A DNA stretch of 64,000 nt from Hydrogenophaga sp. (GTDB lineage: Bacteria; Pseudomonadota; Gammaproteobacteria; Burkholderiales; Burkholderiaceae_C), in assembly GCF_030651625.1 (NCBI RefSeq), contig NZ_JAUSCF010000039.1, positions 62,001 to 126,000 on the forward strand, read 5' to 3'. Under the pieces are notes generated by a model that worked only from the letters and a program-made list of their open reading frames with translations, made no database searches and had not been told where the DNA came from. Below, in pieces: positions 52,861-62,349 of the stretch (positions are counted from its first letter, which is position 1; every line of letters starts with the position of its first letter). A program made the position numbers and the translations under genes.

Positions 52861-55284
52861 TCAGCGGCTTTCGCCTGCTGGACCGCTGTTGTCTTCGTTG
52901 CCGGCAATGGCCTGAATGGCCATCTGCACCACCGCGTGCGTGTCCACCGGACGCAACCAGCGGCGGCGAATCAGCTTGATGCAACTGCGCCGGCTCATGG
53001 AATGCGCCCTCCCGCCGCTGCTGGTGAACATGAACAGGGTGCCGCGTGCGCTGGCCCAGATCATCTGGGCGCGCAGCCATTCGCCGTGCGAGGACAGGTC
53101 GATCCAGTCGCCGACGCGCAACTGGGACAGAACGGTTTCGGCGTCCTGATCCGACATGGGTGCGCCAATGGCGGGCGCTTCGTCGTCGCCGGCCTCATCG
53201 GCCGGAAAATCGGACAAGTCGCCAAAGTCGGTGGATGGTCCCTCTTCAAAGCCGGCCGCATGGAGCTCCCGCCGGTCCAGCCAAGGCTCTTCGGCGTCGC
53301 GCAAACGCAGTTGCTCCGAGGTGGCCGGCAGCGTTTCATCGAGGTCCATGGACATTGACGAGTTTTCCAGCGGCGTGGGGCCAGAGATCGTTCCGTCGTG
53401 CCTAACCCGGGCGCGGCGAGCCCCCAGCACGGGCTCGTGCAGGCGCATGAGCGCATCGAAAAAGGGCTTGGTTTCGTCCTTGCTCATGCCCAGCATGTCG
53501 AGCCCTTTGTGCAGGGTCTGGATCAGATCGGGCAAGATTTCAAAAAGCTGGACGGGGCGGCGCATGACCACCTCTTTGCGCCCGCACCAGAGCAGCGGCT
53601 CCACGGCGGCGCGGTAGCCACCTGGATCATCGCCACCATGGGGGTGGGTCAGGCGTGCCGAGGCGATCACGAGCGACCAGATACGGCTCAGGAAGTCCAC
53701 GATGAAGCCGGGCACACCCTCCAGATCGGCCTGCTGGCCCAGTTCGCGGGTGAAGTGGTCGGCCAGTGCCTGGCGCTCGTCGGCAAAGCGCATGGCGCGC
53801 AGGCGCTGGTCCTTGAGCACCTTTTCGCGTTGGTCCTGGTTGTCCCAGAGTTCACGCATGGCGGTCAGCACGTCCGCAAAAACCTTGGGGTCTTCGGTGG
53901 CGGAATCGTTGAGCAGGTTGAACGCGAGGCGCACCGGCTGCATGAAATCGTTGAAGTCCGCAGAGAACTCGTCGTTGTACTTGAAGGAACGCTGGGCCAC
54001 GCTTTCCACCAGCCGGCGCGCCGGGTGATCGGCTTCGCTAAAAAAACGCGGGTGAACCAGTGCCAGCCTGAGCAAAGCGGGTTCAACGGCCACTATGCCT
54101 TCGCGTACGGGTGCCAGCAGCAACGGGTCGCGCGCCACCTGGTTCACCAGACGCCGAACCACGTCAATGCCCATGGCCTGCGCCACATGCTCGGCCTTCA
54201 GCTTGAGCATCAGCACCACGCGAGCGCGCTCGCGTGGATCGGCGAAGGCGCCCCAGTCGGTGGCGTTGAGGCGGGAATCGATGTCGACCTCCCGCGCCGA
54301 ACGGTCGACCGCTGGCAGGGCCTGGTCAAGATGCGAATGGTCCACCACCTCACTGAGCACCGGCAGGGCTGCGTGTTCGTCAAGCTGCGCCAGTTCCTGC
54401 TTGACCTTCTCAAAATAATCGTCTGTCAGCGCCCGCGCAAAGGGCACGCCACCGTGATGCAGAAACGCCAGCAAGATCGCCTGGCTCACTTCCGACTTGG
54501 CGCGGGCCAGTGCAGGCATGGTGGGCAGCACCAGCCGCGCCGGTTTCGCCGCAATGGAGAAAGCACCGCCCCGGCCTTCCAGGCCAGATTCGTCGCCGAG
54601 CAGGTCCCGGCGCGGTGGCGGTGCGGGCTGGGGGGCTTCGACCAGCCGCACCCGGTAGCTCACCTGGTCCTGGGTGGCACGCTGGAGCATGAGCGCCAGG
54701 TGCTGGTAAAGGCGACGCAACTCAAGACCCAGCGTGGGCGAGAGGTGACGAAGCCAGATCGAGCGGGTTCCAGGACTGGGTTCGACAGATGCCATCAGGT
54801 CGCGCAACACGCCCACGAAGACCGAGGGTCGCAACGGGGTGTTTTCGACATGCACCGCACTCTGCCCGCTGAGCGAGCTCAAGCGGGCATCCAGCGCCGC
54901 CAGGTCCTGTTCAACCAGCGTCTGCAGTTCTTGAAGCAGACGGGCTGCATCAAGCCATTCGTTCACCGCCTGTTCGTCTTCCAGGGCCAGTTCGTGCCTG
55001 GAGGCGTGCAGGTGCAGCGCCTTGTCGGGCCCTTGGTTGCCGTGCTGGCCAGCGGTGAAGGCCTCACGCAGCAAGTGGGCGTAGGCATGGCACCAGTCGG
55101 CCTTGTTCTGAAGCAGGTCCCACCAGACCTTGGACGCTGCGTCATGAACCACCACCTCGCGCCCCTGCCCAGCCAGCGCCTTGAGAGAGGTCACGGCGTC
55201 GTCGAGGCACCTCCCGATCAGATCAGGAGACCGCCGCAGCGCTTCCTTCAGGCACTGTGACAACAAGGGGGAGGTGACCAACAT
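52861..55284 (-). CDS. DUF1631 family protein, paralogue 1
   Basis: An 807-residue, mainly helical protein of the DUF1631 family (sometimes mislabelled thymidine phosphorylase). Shared family blocks include RRLVESVAQRSFKYNDEF, RPSVFVGVLRDLM, and a C-terminal segment LRVGDWIDLSSHGEWLRAQM-IWAS followed by RAHSMSRRSCIKLI, which looks like a small barrel similar to a PilZ domain. Function is unknown, although the PilZ-like end would suit c-di-GMP sensing. It is one of two tandem copies on the same strand. Upstream, GGGTATAAATTCG (near 55328) is a possible -10 region in a 233-base gap. Confidence 0.85.
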   Translation of the reverse strand: MLVTSPLLSQCLKEALRRSPDLIGRCLDDAVTSLKALAGQGREVVVHDAASKVWWDLLQNKADWCHAYAHLLREAFTAGQHGNQGPDKALHLHASRHELALEDEQAVNEWLDAARLLQELQTLVEQDLAALDARLSSLSGQSAVHVENTPLRPSVFVGVLRDLMASVEPSPGTRSIWLRHLSPTLGLELRRLYQHLALMLQRATQDQVSYRVRLVEAPQPAPPPRRDLLGDESGLEGRGGAFSIAAKPARLVLPTMPALARAKSEVSQAILLAFLHHGGVPFARALTDDYFEKVKQELAQLDEHAALPVLSEVVDHSHLDQALPAVDRSAREVDIDSRLNATDWGAFADPRERARVVLMLKLKAEHVAQAMGIDVVRRLVNQVARDPLLLAPVREGIVAVEPALLRLALVHPRFFSEADHPARRLVESVAQRSFKYNDEFSADFNDFMQPVRLAFNLLNDSATEDPKVFADVLTAMRELWDNQDQREKVLKDQRLRAMRFADERQALADHFTRELGQQADLEGVPGFIVDFLSRIWSLVIASARLTHPHGGDDPGGYRAAVEPLLWCGRKEVVMRRPVQLFEILPDLIQTLHKGLDMLGMSKDETKPFFDALMRLHEPVLGARRARVRHDGTISGPTPLENSSMSMDLDETLPATSEQLRLRDAEEPWLDRRELHAAGFEEGPSTDFGDLSDFPADEAGDDEAPAIGAPMSDQDAETVLSQLRVGDWIDLSSHGEWLRAQMIWASARGTLFMFTSSGGRAHSMSRRSCIKLIRRRWLRPVDTHAVVQMAIQAIAGNEDNSGPAGESR

Positions 55285-55517
55285 GGCAGAAAACTGACTC
55301 GATGCGGATGTAGTGGGTGCGAATTTATACCCGGGAACCGGGTGCCTTCATGAGGGTTGTCGGTCATGCAGGCGATGCCTGAGCACCCGAGGTTCCAGAC
55401 GGCGCCTACTGAGCTACCGGCGGTCAATTCTGGGATCACCGACCCGTCGATACCCTGGCGGCTGGTCGGACCACCCCCGATGCGGCGCACTTGGCCCGCA
55501 GTCGATGGGTCCGGAAA

Positions 55518-57971
55518 TCAGGCCGGCTCTGGTGCCGAGGGCTGGGCCACATCGCGGGCCATGGCCGTGATGGCCTTCTGCACCACGCCGCGCGATTCGA
55601 TCGGACGCAGCAGGCGGTTGGCGATCAGCCGCTCGCAGCTGCGTTTTGTCATGGAGTGCGGCCGACCCCCACGGCTGACGAACATGAACAGCGTGCCTTT
55701 GCTGCTGGCCCAGATGAGTTGAGCCCGCAACCACTCACGGCGCGAGTTCAGATCGACCCAGTCGCCCTCGCGCAGCCCCGCCAGCACGGTCGCCGGGTCG
55801 ATCGACTCCAGGCTGTCGCCCGCGACCGCCTGCACCATGGCTTGCTCGTCTGCCTCGTGGGCCTGCGCGGCCACCTGGCTTTCAATGAGGTCGGCGTAGT
55901 CGGTGGGCAAGGTGTCTTCGAACCCGGCAGCGTCGAGTTCACGCCGGCCCAGCCACGGCTGGCCAGACTGACGGGGTTTGCGCTGCTCGGGCGTCGCGGG
56001 CAGGGTTTCGTCCAGATCCATCGACATGGACGAACTCTCCAGCGGCACCGGACCAGACGCGCTGGCGTCGTTGCGGGTGCGGGCGCGGCGCAGGCCCAGC
56101 ACCGGCTCGTGCAGTCGCATCAGGGCGTCGAAGAAGGGTTTGGTTTCTTCGCGGGTCTGGCCCAGCATGTCCAGCCCAGAATGCAGGGTGCTCAGCATCT
56201 GGGGAATGATCTCGAAGAGCTGGGCAGGCCGTTTGAGCGTGACTTCTTTCTTGACGCTCCAGAGCAGGTGAGACACCGTCTTCTTGTATCCACCCGGATC
56301 ATGGTGCTGCGTCTGGTCGTTGAGCTTGGCCGACGCGATCACCAGCGACCAGGGGCCGTACAGGAAGTCGAGAATCACACCCGGTGCATGATCAATGTCG
56401 GCACGCTGGCTCAGATCCCATGCGATCTGGTCGGCCAGTGACTGGCGCTCCTCGGCATAGCGAACCGACTGCAATCCCTGGTCCTGCTGCTGCAGGTCGG
56501 CTTCGTCTTGCGACCGCCAGCGCTCTTCCAGGTTCTCAAGGACATCGGCAAAGGCGGTGGAGTCGGCATGCTTAGAGGCGTTGAGCTCCCGGAAGGCCTG
56601 CTGCACCGGCTGGAAGAACTGGTCGAACTCGCTTGCGAATTCATCGTTGTATTTGAAGCTGCGCTGGGCGACGCTCTCGATCAACCGCCGCGCAGGGTGC
56701 TCGTCCTCGCTGAAGAAGCGGGGATTGGCCATGGCCTGGCGCAGCAGCGCAGGTTCCAGCGCCACCACCGCTTCACGCACGGGGGCCAGCAGCAGCGGGT
56801 CGCTGGCCACCTGGTTGACGAGTGTGCGCACCACATCGAGGCCAACCGCCTGGCTGACCTTCTGGGCCTTTTGCTTGAGCTGCAACAACAGCCGCGAGCG
56901 TTCGTGAGCGGCGGCGAAATCACCCCATGCGTCAGCGCTGAGCTCACTGCCAATTCCCACCTCACGGGCGGGCCGGTCCACCGCCGTGACGTCGCGGTAT
57001 TGCATGCGTTGCTGCTGAAGCAACCGCTCGTCAACCGGCGCGGCGGGCGCCATGCGCTCCACTTCCTGCAGCTCGCGCTCAACCTGCTGGTAGTACCCGC
57101 CTTCCAGAGGGCGCTCGTAGCGGCTGTGATCGTGTTCCAGAAAGTCATGGAACACGCGGTGCTGCACGTCAGACTGCAACCGCCCCAGGTGCGACATGGG
57201 CGGCAGGTCGTGGCCGGGATAATCCAGCGGCGCACCACCGGAATGGCGCCCGTTCGCACCGCCCTGCTCGCTCAGTTGGCCCCACTGCGACCCTTCTGTT
57301 CCACCCGCAGCACGCGGACCCTGTCCGTCTGGCGCCAGCCGCACGCGGTAGCCCGCCTCCCTCACGTTGGCCTGCTGCAGCAGCAAAGCCAGCTTTTCGT
57401 AAATCTTCTTGAGTTCTCGCCCCAGCGGATGTCCCATGTGGCGCAGCCAGAGACCCCTGATTTCGGAGTCGGGCTCGTCGCTCGACATCAGGTCGCGCAA
57501 CACCCGCACAAACACAGAAGGGCGCAAGGGGTTCAGTTCGGCGCGAACGGTGCCCTCACCAATGACCGAACTCATCAGCGCATCCAGAACCGCCAGTTCC
57601 TGTTCAAGCGCAGGCTGGATGCTCTGCAGCAGGCGCGCAGACTCCAACGATTCATTCACTGCCTCTTCGTCCACCAGCGACAGCATGACCGACTCCGACA
57701 GCGTAGCCGGTCGGGAAAACTGGGTATCGCTTGTCACGCCGTCGAAGGCTTCGCGCAATCGCTGCGGGTAGGCTTGCGACCATTGGGCCTTGTGCTGGAG
57801 CAGGAGCCACCAGCCCCGGGCCACGCGATCCCGCATGGCCGTGTCAGATCCCTGGTTTTCGGCGGTCTGCAATTCGGCAATGGCGGTCTCCATGCAGCGG
57901 CTCAGCATTCCAGGCGCTTCGATGAGCACTTGCTGAAAACACTTTTGGAGCAATCGGGGGGGCGCCGTCAT
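55518..57971 (-). CDS. DUF1631 family protein, paralogue 2
   Basis: An 817-residue homologue of the next gene, aligned over its whole length: RPSVFVRVLRDLMSSDEPDS, RRLIESVAQRSFKYNDEF, SSMSMDLDETLPATPEQ and LREGDWVDLNSRREWLRAQL recur in the same order. The middle part (about residues 240-300) differs most. The ATG at 57969-57971 (MTAPPRLLQKCFQQVL) was taken because the first conserved helix begins there. The pair most likely arose by tandem duplication and has since diverged strongly. Confidence 0.85.
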   Translation of the reverse strand: MTAPPRLLQKCFQQVLIEAPGMLSRCMETAIAELQTAENQGSDTAMRDRVARGWWLLLQHKAQWSQAYPQRLREAFDGVTSDTQFSRPATLSESVMLSLVDEEAVNESLESARLLQSIQPALEQELAVLDALMSSVIGEGTVRAELNPLRPSVFVRVLRDLMSSDEPDSEIRGLWLRHMGHPLGRELKKIYEKLALLLQQANVREAGYRVRLAPDGQGPRAAGGTEGSQWGQLSEQGGANGRHSGGAPLDYPGHDLPPMSHLGRLQSDVQHRVFHDFLEHDHSRYERPLEGGYYQQVERELQEVERMAPAAPVDERLLQQQRMQYRDVTAVDRPAREVGIGSELSADAWGDFAAAHERSRLLLQLKQKAQKVSQAVGLDVVRTLVNQVASDPLLLAPVREAVVALEPALLRQAMANPRFFSEDEHPARRLIESVAQRSFKYNDEFASEFDQFFQPVQQAFRELNASKHADSTAFADVLENLEERWRSQDEADLQQQDQGLQSVRYAEERQSLADQIAWDLSQRADIDHAPGVILDFLYGPWSLVIASAKLNDQTQHHDPGGYKKTVSHLLWSVKKEVTLKRPAQLFEIIPQMLSTLHSGLDMLGQTREETKPFFDALMRLHEPVLGLRRARTRNDASASGPVPLESSSMSMDLDETLPATPEQRKPRQSGQPWLGRRELDAAGFEDTLPTDYADLIESQVAAQAHEADEQAMVQAVAGDSLESIDPATVLAGLREGDWVDLNSRREWLRAQLIWASSKGTLFMFVSRGGRPHSMTKRSCERLIANRLLRPIESRGVVQKAITAMARDVAQPSAPEPA

Positions 57972-58147
57972 TGTCGGTCTGCGGGTATCTGCCAGGCGAT
58001 CAGGAAGTGGACAAGCCGCAGTTATACCTTCTCGAACGATGGGCAGCCGCACCAGAGGAAAAATTTCAGCGGCAGCGCAAAGGACTGCGACGTAAATTCA
58101 ATCGAAAGACCTCAGCGCGGCGGTTGTGCCGCTGGTTTGTTTCCTGA

Positions 58148-59401
58148 TCAAGCCACGGCAAGCGCGGTGCGCCTGACACGACGCACGTTGAATGCACTCA
58201 CGATGAGCACGCCCTGTACCAGCGCCAGCCCGAGCAGCACACCCTGGAAAAGGCCCCTGTCCATCATCAGGCCGAAGATCAGAGGCGCGATCGCCTGTCC
58301 GATGTCCAGGCCAGAGTAAACCACCCCATAAACACGACCCGTGGCGTTCTCGGGTGTGGACTTCTTGACCAGCAGGTCACGGGAAGGCCCGGCAATACCG
58401 GCCGCAAAGCCCATGGCTCCGAACAGCACAGGCACCGCCATCGCCGCCAGATTGCCAAACGCGAGCAGCAAGGCAATGCTGGCAGCGATGCCAAAGCCCA
58501 CGCCCACCACCCGCTCGCACCGAGCGGGGTCGGAAGCCAGGAATCCGCCCAGCACCATGCCCCCGGCCGCGCTGAGCATGTAGGTGGTCAGGCAGACCGC
58601 CACCAGGGCCAGTGGCACGTCGTGCAACTGTCGCGCGGCCTCCGGGGCGAACGCCTGCACCACACTGAGCGCCATGGCGAAGAGAAAAAAGAAGGCAAAA
58701 CACATCCATACCGCCGGGATGCGCAGAAATGCCAGCGAACTCTCGGCAGCGGATGGACCAGTCGCACTGCGGTCGGGCTGCGGAGCGGCGGGCAGGTTCA
58801 AGCGTTCACGGTGAAACCACAGCACCGCCAGCACGACCAGAACCAGCACGCCGGCGCTTATCAGCGCCGCGCGCCAGGAATACGCCAGGGCGATGGGCAC
58901 CAGCATGGCCGGCGCCAGCGCCCAGCCCAGGTTGCCGGTGATGCCATGCACGCTGTAGGCATGCCCCAGGCGCAGGGCGCTGACCTTGCGATTGAGCAAG
59001 GTGTAGTCCACCGGATGAAACACCCCGTTGCCCACACCGGCCACCACGGCAAAGGCCGCCAGCATGCCGTAGCTGGTGCTTGCGGCAAAGCCGAAGGCGG
59101 CCACCCCAAGGAGAGAAAGACCCGCAAACAGAACCGGGCGCGGCCCGAGGCGATCGACGACAAAGCCAGACGCGGTCTGCACAGCACAGGAAGTGACGAA
59201 AAAGACCGTCATCAAAAAACCCAGCTCCGCGTAACTGGCATCGAACGCGTCTTTCAGCCAGGGGAACAGCGGCGCCAGCAACAGCTGGCTGAAGTGGCTG
59301 ATCATGTGCGCGAGCCCCACCAGCCCGATCAGGCTGGCGTCCTGCCGCAGCGGGACTTGGCCCATGGGAGGCAGGGCGTGAGAGGTGCTTGATGAAGACA
59401 T
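58148..59401 (-). CDS. MFS transporter
   Basis: A 417-residue major-facilitator permease with about twelve helices. The motif-A-like loop between helices 2 and 3 reads GFVVDRLGPRPVLFAG, and a second related loop lies in the C-terminal half (GFLASDPARCERVVGVGFG). It resembles the FSR/CynX-like exporters of drugs or small metabolites; the substrate is unknown. It diverges from an AraC-family regulator gene, a common arrangement in which the regulator controls the transporter. Confidence 0.88.
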   Translation of the reverse strand: MSSSSTSHALPPMGQVPLRQDASLIGLVGLAHMISHFSQLLLAPLFPWLKDAFDASYAELGFLMTVFFVTSCAVQTASGFVVDRLGPRPVLFAGLSLLGVAAFGFAASTSYGMLAAFAVVAGVGNGVFHPVDYTLLNRKVSALRLGHAYSVHGITGNLGWALAPAMLVPIALAYSWRAALISAGVLVLVVLAVLWFHRERLNLPAAPQPDRSATGPSAAESSLAFLRIPAVWMCFAFFFLFAMALSVVQAFAPEAARQLHDVPLALVAVCLTTYMLSAAGGMVLGGFLASDPARCERVVGVGFGIAASIALLLAFGNLAAMAVPVLFGAMGFAAGIAGPSRDLLVKKSTPENATGRVYGVVYSGLDIGQAIAPLIFGLMMDRGLFQGVLLGLALVQGVLIVSAFNVRRVRRTALAVA

Positions 59402-59489
59402 GACGAGATCGTAGACTCGACCAGAATCGCCGAATCACGACGATACGTCATGTTTCGTCGATTTGAAGCCAAACTGTGTTCGCCTGCGC

Positions 59490-60335
59490 ATGCCCTCACC
59501 TCGACCAAAGCCTCCTCTGCACCGCCCCCCACCAACACCGATCGGCGACACCGATCCCTTCACACCCGATGAAGTCCGGCCGGTGCGGGTGCGCGCACGC
59601 GCACTCAGCGCCGACACCCACTTCGAACCCCATTGCCACCCATGGGGCCAGTTGGCGTACTGCGCCACAGGTATCGTGCAAGTCATGGTGGAGCCAGAAA
59701 ACGTGGGGCTTCAGGCTGTGACCTTCATCGTTCCGCCCTCCCGTGCGGTATGGATTCCGGCCAATACGCGGCACGCGGTCTCGGTGCGCGAAGCGGCTGA
59801 ACTTCGCACGCTGTACATCCACGCAAATGCCCAGTCTTGTGTGGGGTTGTCCTGCCGCATGATTCGCGTCTCACCACTGCTGCGCGAGCTGGTACAGGCC
59901 ATGGACGCAGACTCTCGCCGCGCCGCCGAGCCTGTTCGCGATCGTCTGCTGACCGGTCTGGTGCTGGACGAACTGGCCCATGCCGACACCCAACCGCTTG
60001 GCGTACCGCTGCCTCATGACAAGCGTCTGAAGGCGCTGTGCGAAGCCGTGTTGCGCGCGCCCGGCGAACGCGCCACCCTGGCGCAATGGGCTGCGAATGC
60101 GGGCGCCAGCGAGCGCACCATGGCCCGGCTGTTTCGCGAAGAGCTGGGCACCACGTACCAGGAGTGGCGGCGGCAGGCGATGCTCGCGCACGCCCTGCCT
60201 TTGCTGGCGCGCGGGGCGTCTGTGGGTCTGGTGGCGGCTGCCACTGGCTACAGCAGCGACAGCGCCTTCAGCGCCATGTTCAAGGCGGCAGTGGGACACC
60301 CGCCCACGCGCTGGAGCCAGCAGGCGGATTTTTAG
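59490..60335 (+). CDS. AraC family transcription regulator
   Basis: A 281-residue regulator with an N-terminal cupin sensor (FEPHCHPWGQLAYCATG, and FIVPPSRAVWIPANTRHAV) and a C-terminal pair of helix-turn-helix units (LAQWAANAGASERTMARLF; LVAAATGYSSDSAFSAMF). The cupin His residues may bind metal or ligand. I use the ATG at 59490; a TTG nine codons upstream is also in frame. It is divergent from the MFS gene and probably regulates it. Confidence 0.88.
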   Translation: MPSPRPKPPLHRPPPTPIGDTDPFTPDEVRPVRVRARALSADTHFEPHCHPWGQLAYCATGIVQVMVEPENVGLQAVTFIVPPSRAVWIPANTRHAVSVREAAELRTLYIHANAQSCVGLSCRMIRVSPLLRELVQAMDADSRRAAEPVRDRLLTGLVLDELAHADTQPLGVPLPHDKRLKALCEAVLRAPGERATLAQWAANAGASERTMARLFREELGTTYQEWRRQAMLAHALPLLARGASVGLVAAATGYSSDSAFSAMFKAAVGHPPTRWSQQADF

Positions 60336-60383
60336 GCCGTGCTGCACGCCTCCCGAGCGCTGGCGCGGCAAACGGTCAAGGCA

Positions 60384-60441
60384 CTGTCATATCTGACAGG
60401 TAACCTGTTAGAGGGGTAGCGTCACCTCTGTCAAAGTGACG
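60384..60441. promoter_or_regulatory. Cluster of three inverted repeats
   Basis: Three perfect repeats lie in 58 bases: CTGTCA-TATC-TGACAG (60384-60399), ACAGGT-A-ACCTGT (60396-60408, sharing bases with the first) and CGTCAC-N10-GTGACG (60420-60441). They stand 31-88 bases before the start of the following small gene, and the pattern resembles stacked operators. Confidence 0.5.
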
Positions 60442-60471
60442 TCGTGTCCCACTGACGCAGGGAGAAAACAC

Positions 60472-60723
60472 ATGCCCACCATCCGACGATTCATGAAGAC
60501 ACCTCGCGCATGGGAAGCGCTGGCACGACCCGACCTGATGGGTCGGGAAGCGCACACCCTGCTGCTGATGGCCAACGGCAGGCGCAGCAGGCTTGAACTC
60601 TCGACCCTGCTGGGTCAAGACATCGACGAGCTGGCGAACAGGTTGCAGGCGAGGGGTTACCTCAAGGAAACGGAACTGAGACTGCCCGGCGATGTCGACG
60701 AGGAAAGCTCAGCCAGCGCCTGA
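60472..60723 (+). CDS. Small protein of unknown function
   Basis: An 83-residue protein beginning MPTIRRFMKTPRAWEALARP, with LLLMANGRRSRLELSTLLGQ and a helix-rich segment DIDELANRLQARGYL. The pattern of three short helices and a possible wing looks like a small DNA-binding helix-turn-helix, but I do not recognise the family. The ATG follows GGGAGAAAAC, a fair ribosome binding site. The upstream cluster of inverted repeats would suit autoregulation. Confidence 0.7.
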   Translation: MPTIRRFMKTPRAWEALARPDLMGREAHTLLLMANGRRSRLELSTLLGQDIDELANRLQARGYLKETELRLPGDVDEESSASA

Positions 60724-60839
60724 ACTGGAATTGCCAGAATCAAGCGAGCGGGTCATCAAGCCAACGTAGCCTGCGAATCGACCTCTTGAAGAACACGGGT
60801 GCCGGTGCCGCGAAGTGCGGGGGGCAGCCTCCATTTGCG

Positions 60840-62270
60840 TCAGAGCCAGCGTTTCAACAGGCCAATGACCTGAGCAAACCGCTTACCGTAAGGGGGGTAG
60901 AACAGGTGGCCCATGGCGAACCTGGACTGCACCAGCACCGGCTTCTCCTGGGTGAAGCGCAGGAAACCCACCTTGCCGTGGTAGGCACCCCAACCGCTTT
61001 CACCCACACCGCCGAATGGCAGGTGTTCGTGCGCCACGTGCATCAGGGTGTCGTTCACACTGACACCTCCGCTCACAGTGCGCATGAGAACCTTGTCGCG
61101 GTTGGCATCGTCACGGCCAAACCAGTACAGCGCCAGGGGGCGGGGGCGGGCGTTGATGGTGGCAATCGCCTCGTCCAGACTGCCATACGAGAAAACCGGC
61201 AAGACGGGACCAAAAATCTCCTCTGTCATCAATCGCGCATCGGGCCGCACATCAAACACCAACGCTGGCGCCAGCTGGCGCCGGGCCGAGTCTGCCGAAG
61301 GGGTCACATCCCACCCCGACACACGCGCACCCTGCTTTCGCGCTTCATCGACCAGCGCCAGCAGCCGGACACGGTGACGTTCGCTGACGATGGATGCGTA
61401 GTCGGGATTGCCTTCGAAGGAGGGGAACAGTTTGCTTGCGGCAGCCCAGTAGGCGCTCTCGAAGGCGGCCTCCGTACCCCTGGGCAACATCACGTAGTCC
61501 GGAGCGATGCAGGTCTGGCCGGCGTTGAGCAGCTTGCCATGGGCAATCTTGATGGCCGCATCTTGCAGGTCACAGGACGCGTCAATGATGCAGGGCGACT
61601 TGCCGCCCAGTTCCAGGGTGGTGGGCGTCAGGTTGGCGGCTGCAGCCGCGGCCACCTGCCGGCCCACCTGCGTCGAGCCAGTGAAGAAGAGGTGATCGAA
61701 CGGCAGCCGGGAAAACGCCTGCGCGACATCGCTGCCGCCCTGAACCACACAGAACTCGTCAGCCGCGAAAGTCTGGTGCACCAGTGAAGCCATCAGCGCA
61801 GAGCTCTGGGGTGTGAGTTCGCTGGGCTTGAGCATCACGCGGTTGCCTGCGGCCAGCGCCGTGGCGGCAGGACCCAGCGTGAGCTGCAGTGGGTAATTCC
61901 AGGGACCAATCACTCCAACCACGCCCAGTGGCTGAGGCTGGATGTAACCCCGGGCTGGCAGCAGGTAGAAGGGCGTGCGCACCCGGTGGCGCTTCATCCA
62001 TCGCGGCAATTCCTTGTGCAGCTGGGCCATGCCGGCGCGCAGGACGAAGAGATCGGCGGCTTCGGTCAACGACCTGGAGCGCACGCCGAAGTCCGCCTCT
62101 ACAGCATCGGAAAGGGCCGCCGCATGGGTTTCGATCAGGTCACGCAGCCGGCCAAGCCGGTCACGACGCAAGCTCAAGGGCACGTCCACTTGCGCCCGGC
62201 TTGCGGCGTGCTGCGCCTCGAACAAGGCATGCAGCGGAAAATCTGGCGGGTTCTGGGTCATGAGAGGCAT
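60840..62270 (-). CDS. Coniferyl-aldehyde-type aldehyde dehydrogenase
   Basis: A 476-residue NAD(P)-dependent aldehyde dehydrogenase. The catalytic Cys is in LLNAGQTCIAPDYVML and the general-base Glu in TLELGGKSPCIID; the cofactor loop is FFTGSTQVGRQVA. The QTCIAPDY block places it with coniferyl aldehyde (CalB) and fatty aldehyde dehydrogenases rather than with betaine types. The end KRFAQVIGLLKRWL is typical. Two ATGs three codons apart (62270, 62261) are possible starts, both with weak ribosome binding sites. Confidence 0.9.
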   Translation of the reverse strand: MPLMTQNPPDFPLHALFEAQHAASRAQVDVPLSLRRDRLGRLRDLIETHAAALSDAVEADFGVRSRSLTEAADLFVLRAGMAQLHKELPRWMKRHRVRTPFYLLPARGYIQPQPLGVVGVIGPWNYPLQLTLGPAATALAAGNRVMLKPSELTPQSSALMASLVHQTFAADEFCVVQGGSDVAQAFSRLPFDHLFFTGSTQVGRQVAAAAAANLTPTTLELGGKSPCIIDASCDLQDAAIKIAHGKLLNAGQTCIAPDYVMLPRGTEAAFESAYWAAASKLFPSFEGNPDYASIVSERHRVRLLALVDEARKQGARVSGWDVTPSADSARRQLAPALVFDVRPDARLMTEEIFGPVLPVFSYGSLDEAIATINARPRPLALYWFGRDDANRDKVLMRTVSGGVSVNDTLMHVAHEHLPFGGVGESGWGAYHGKVGFLRFTQEKPVLVQSRFAMGHLFYPPYGKRFAQVIGLLKRWL

Positions 62271-62299
62271 GATAGGCCGCGAAGCCTGTCTCGGGTAGG

Positions 62300-62330
62300 G
62301 CCTGGGCTCCAAACGGTCTGGAGCCCAGGC
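62300..62330 (-). terminator. Perfect 12-bp hairpin after clpB
   Basis: GCCTGGGCTCCA and TGGAGCCCAGGC pair perfectly around a seven-base loop, between the clpB stop and the start of the aldehyde dehydrogenase gene on the same strand. No T-run follows, so termination may be partial. Confidence 0.6.
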
Positions 62331-62349
62331 CTTTGCCGTCCGGTGACGC

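Noticed and set aside
53398..55260. A 620-codon + strand frame, and a similar one at 56508-58319
   Set aside because: Both are antisense to the DUF1631 genes, which have conserved paralogous sequence on the minus strand.
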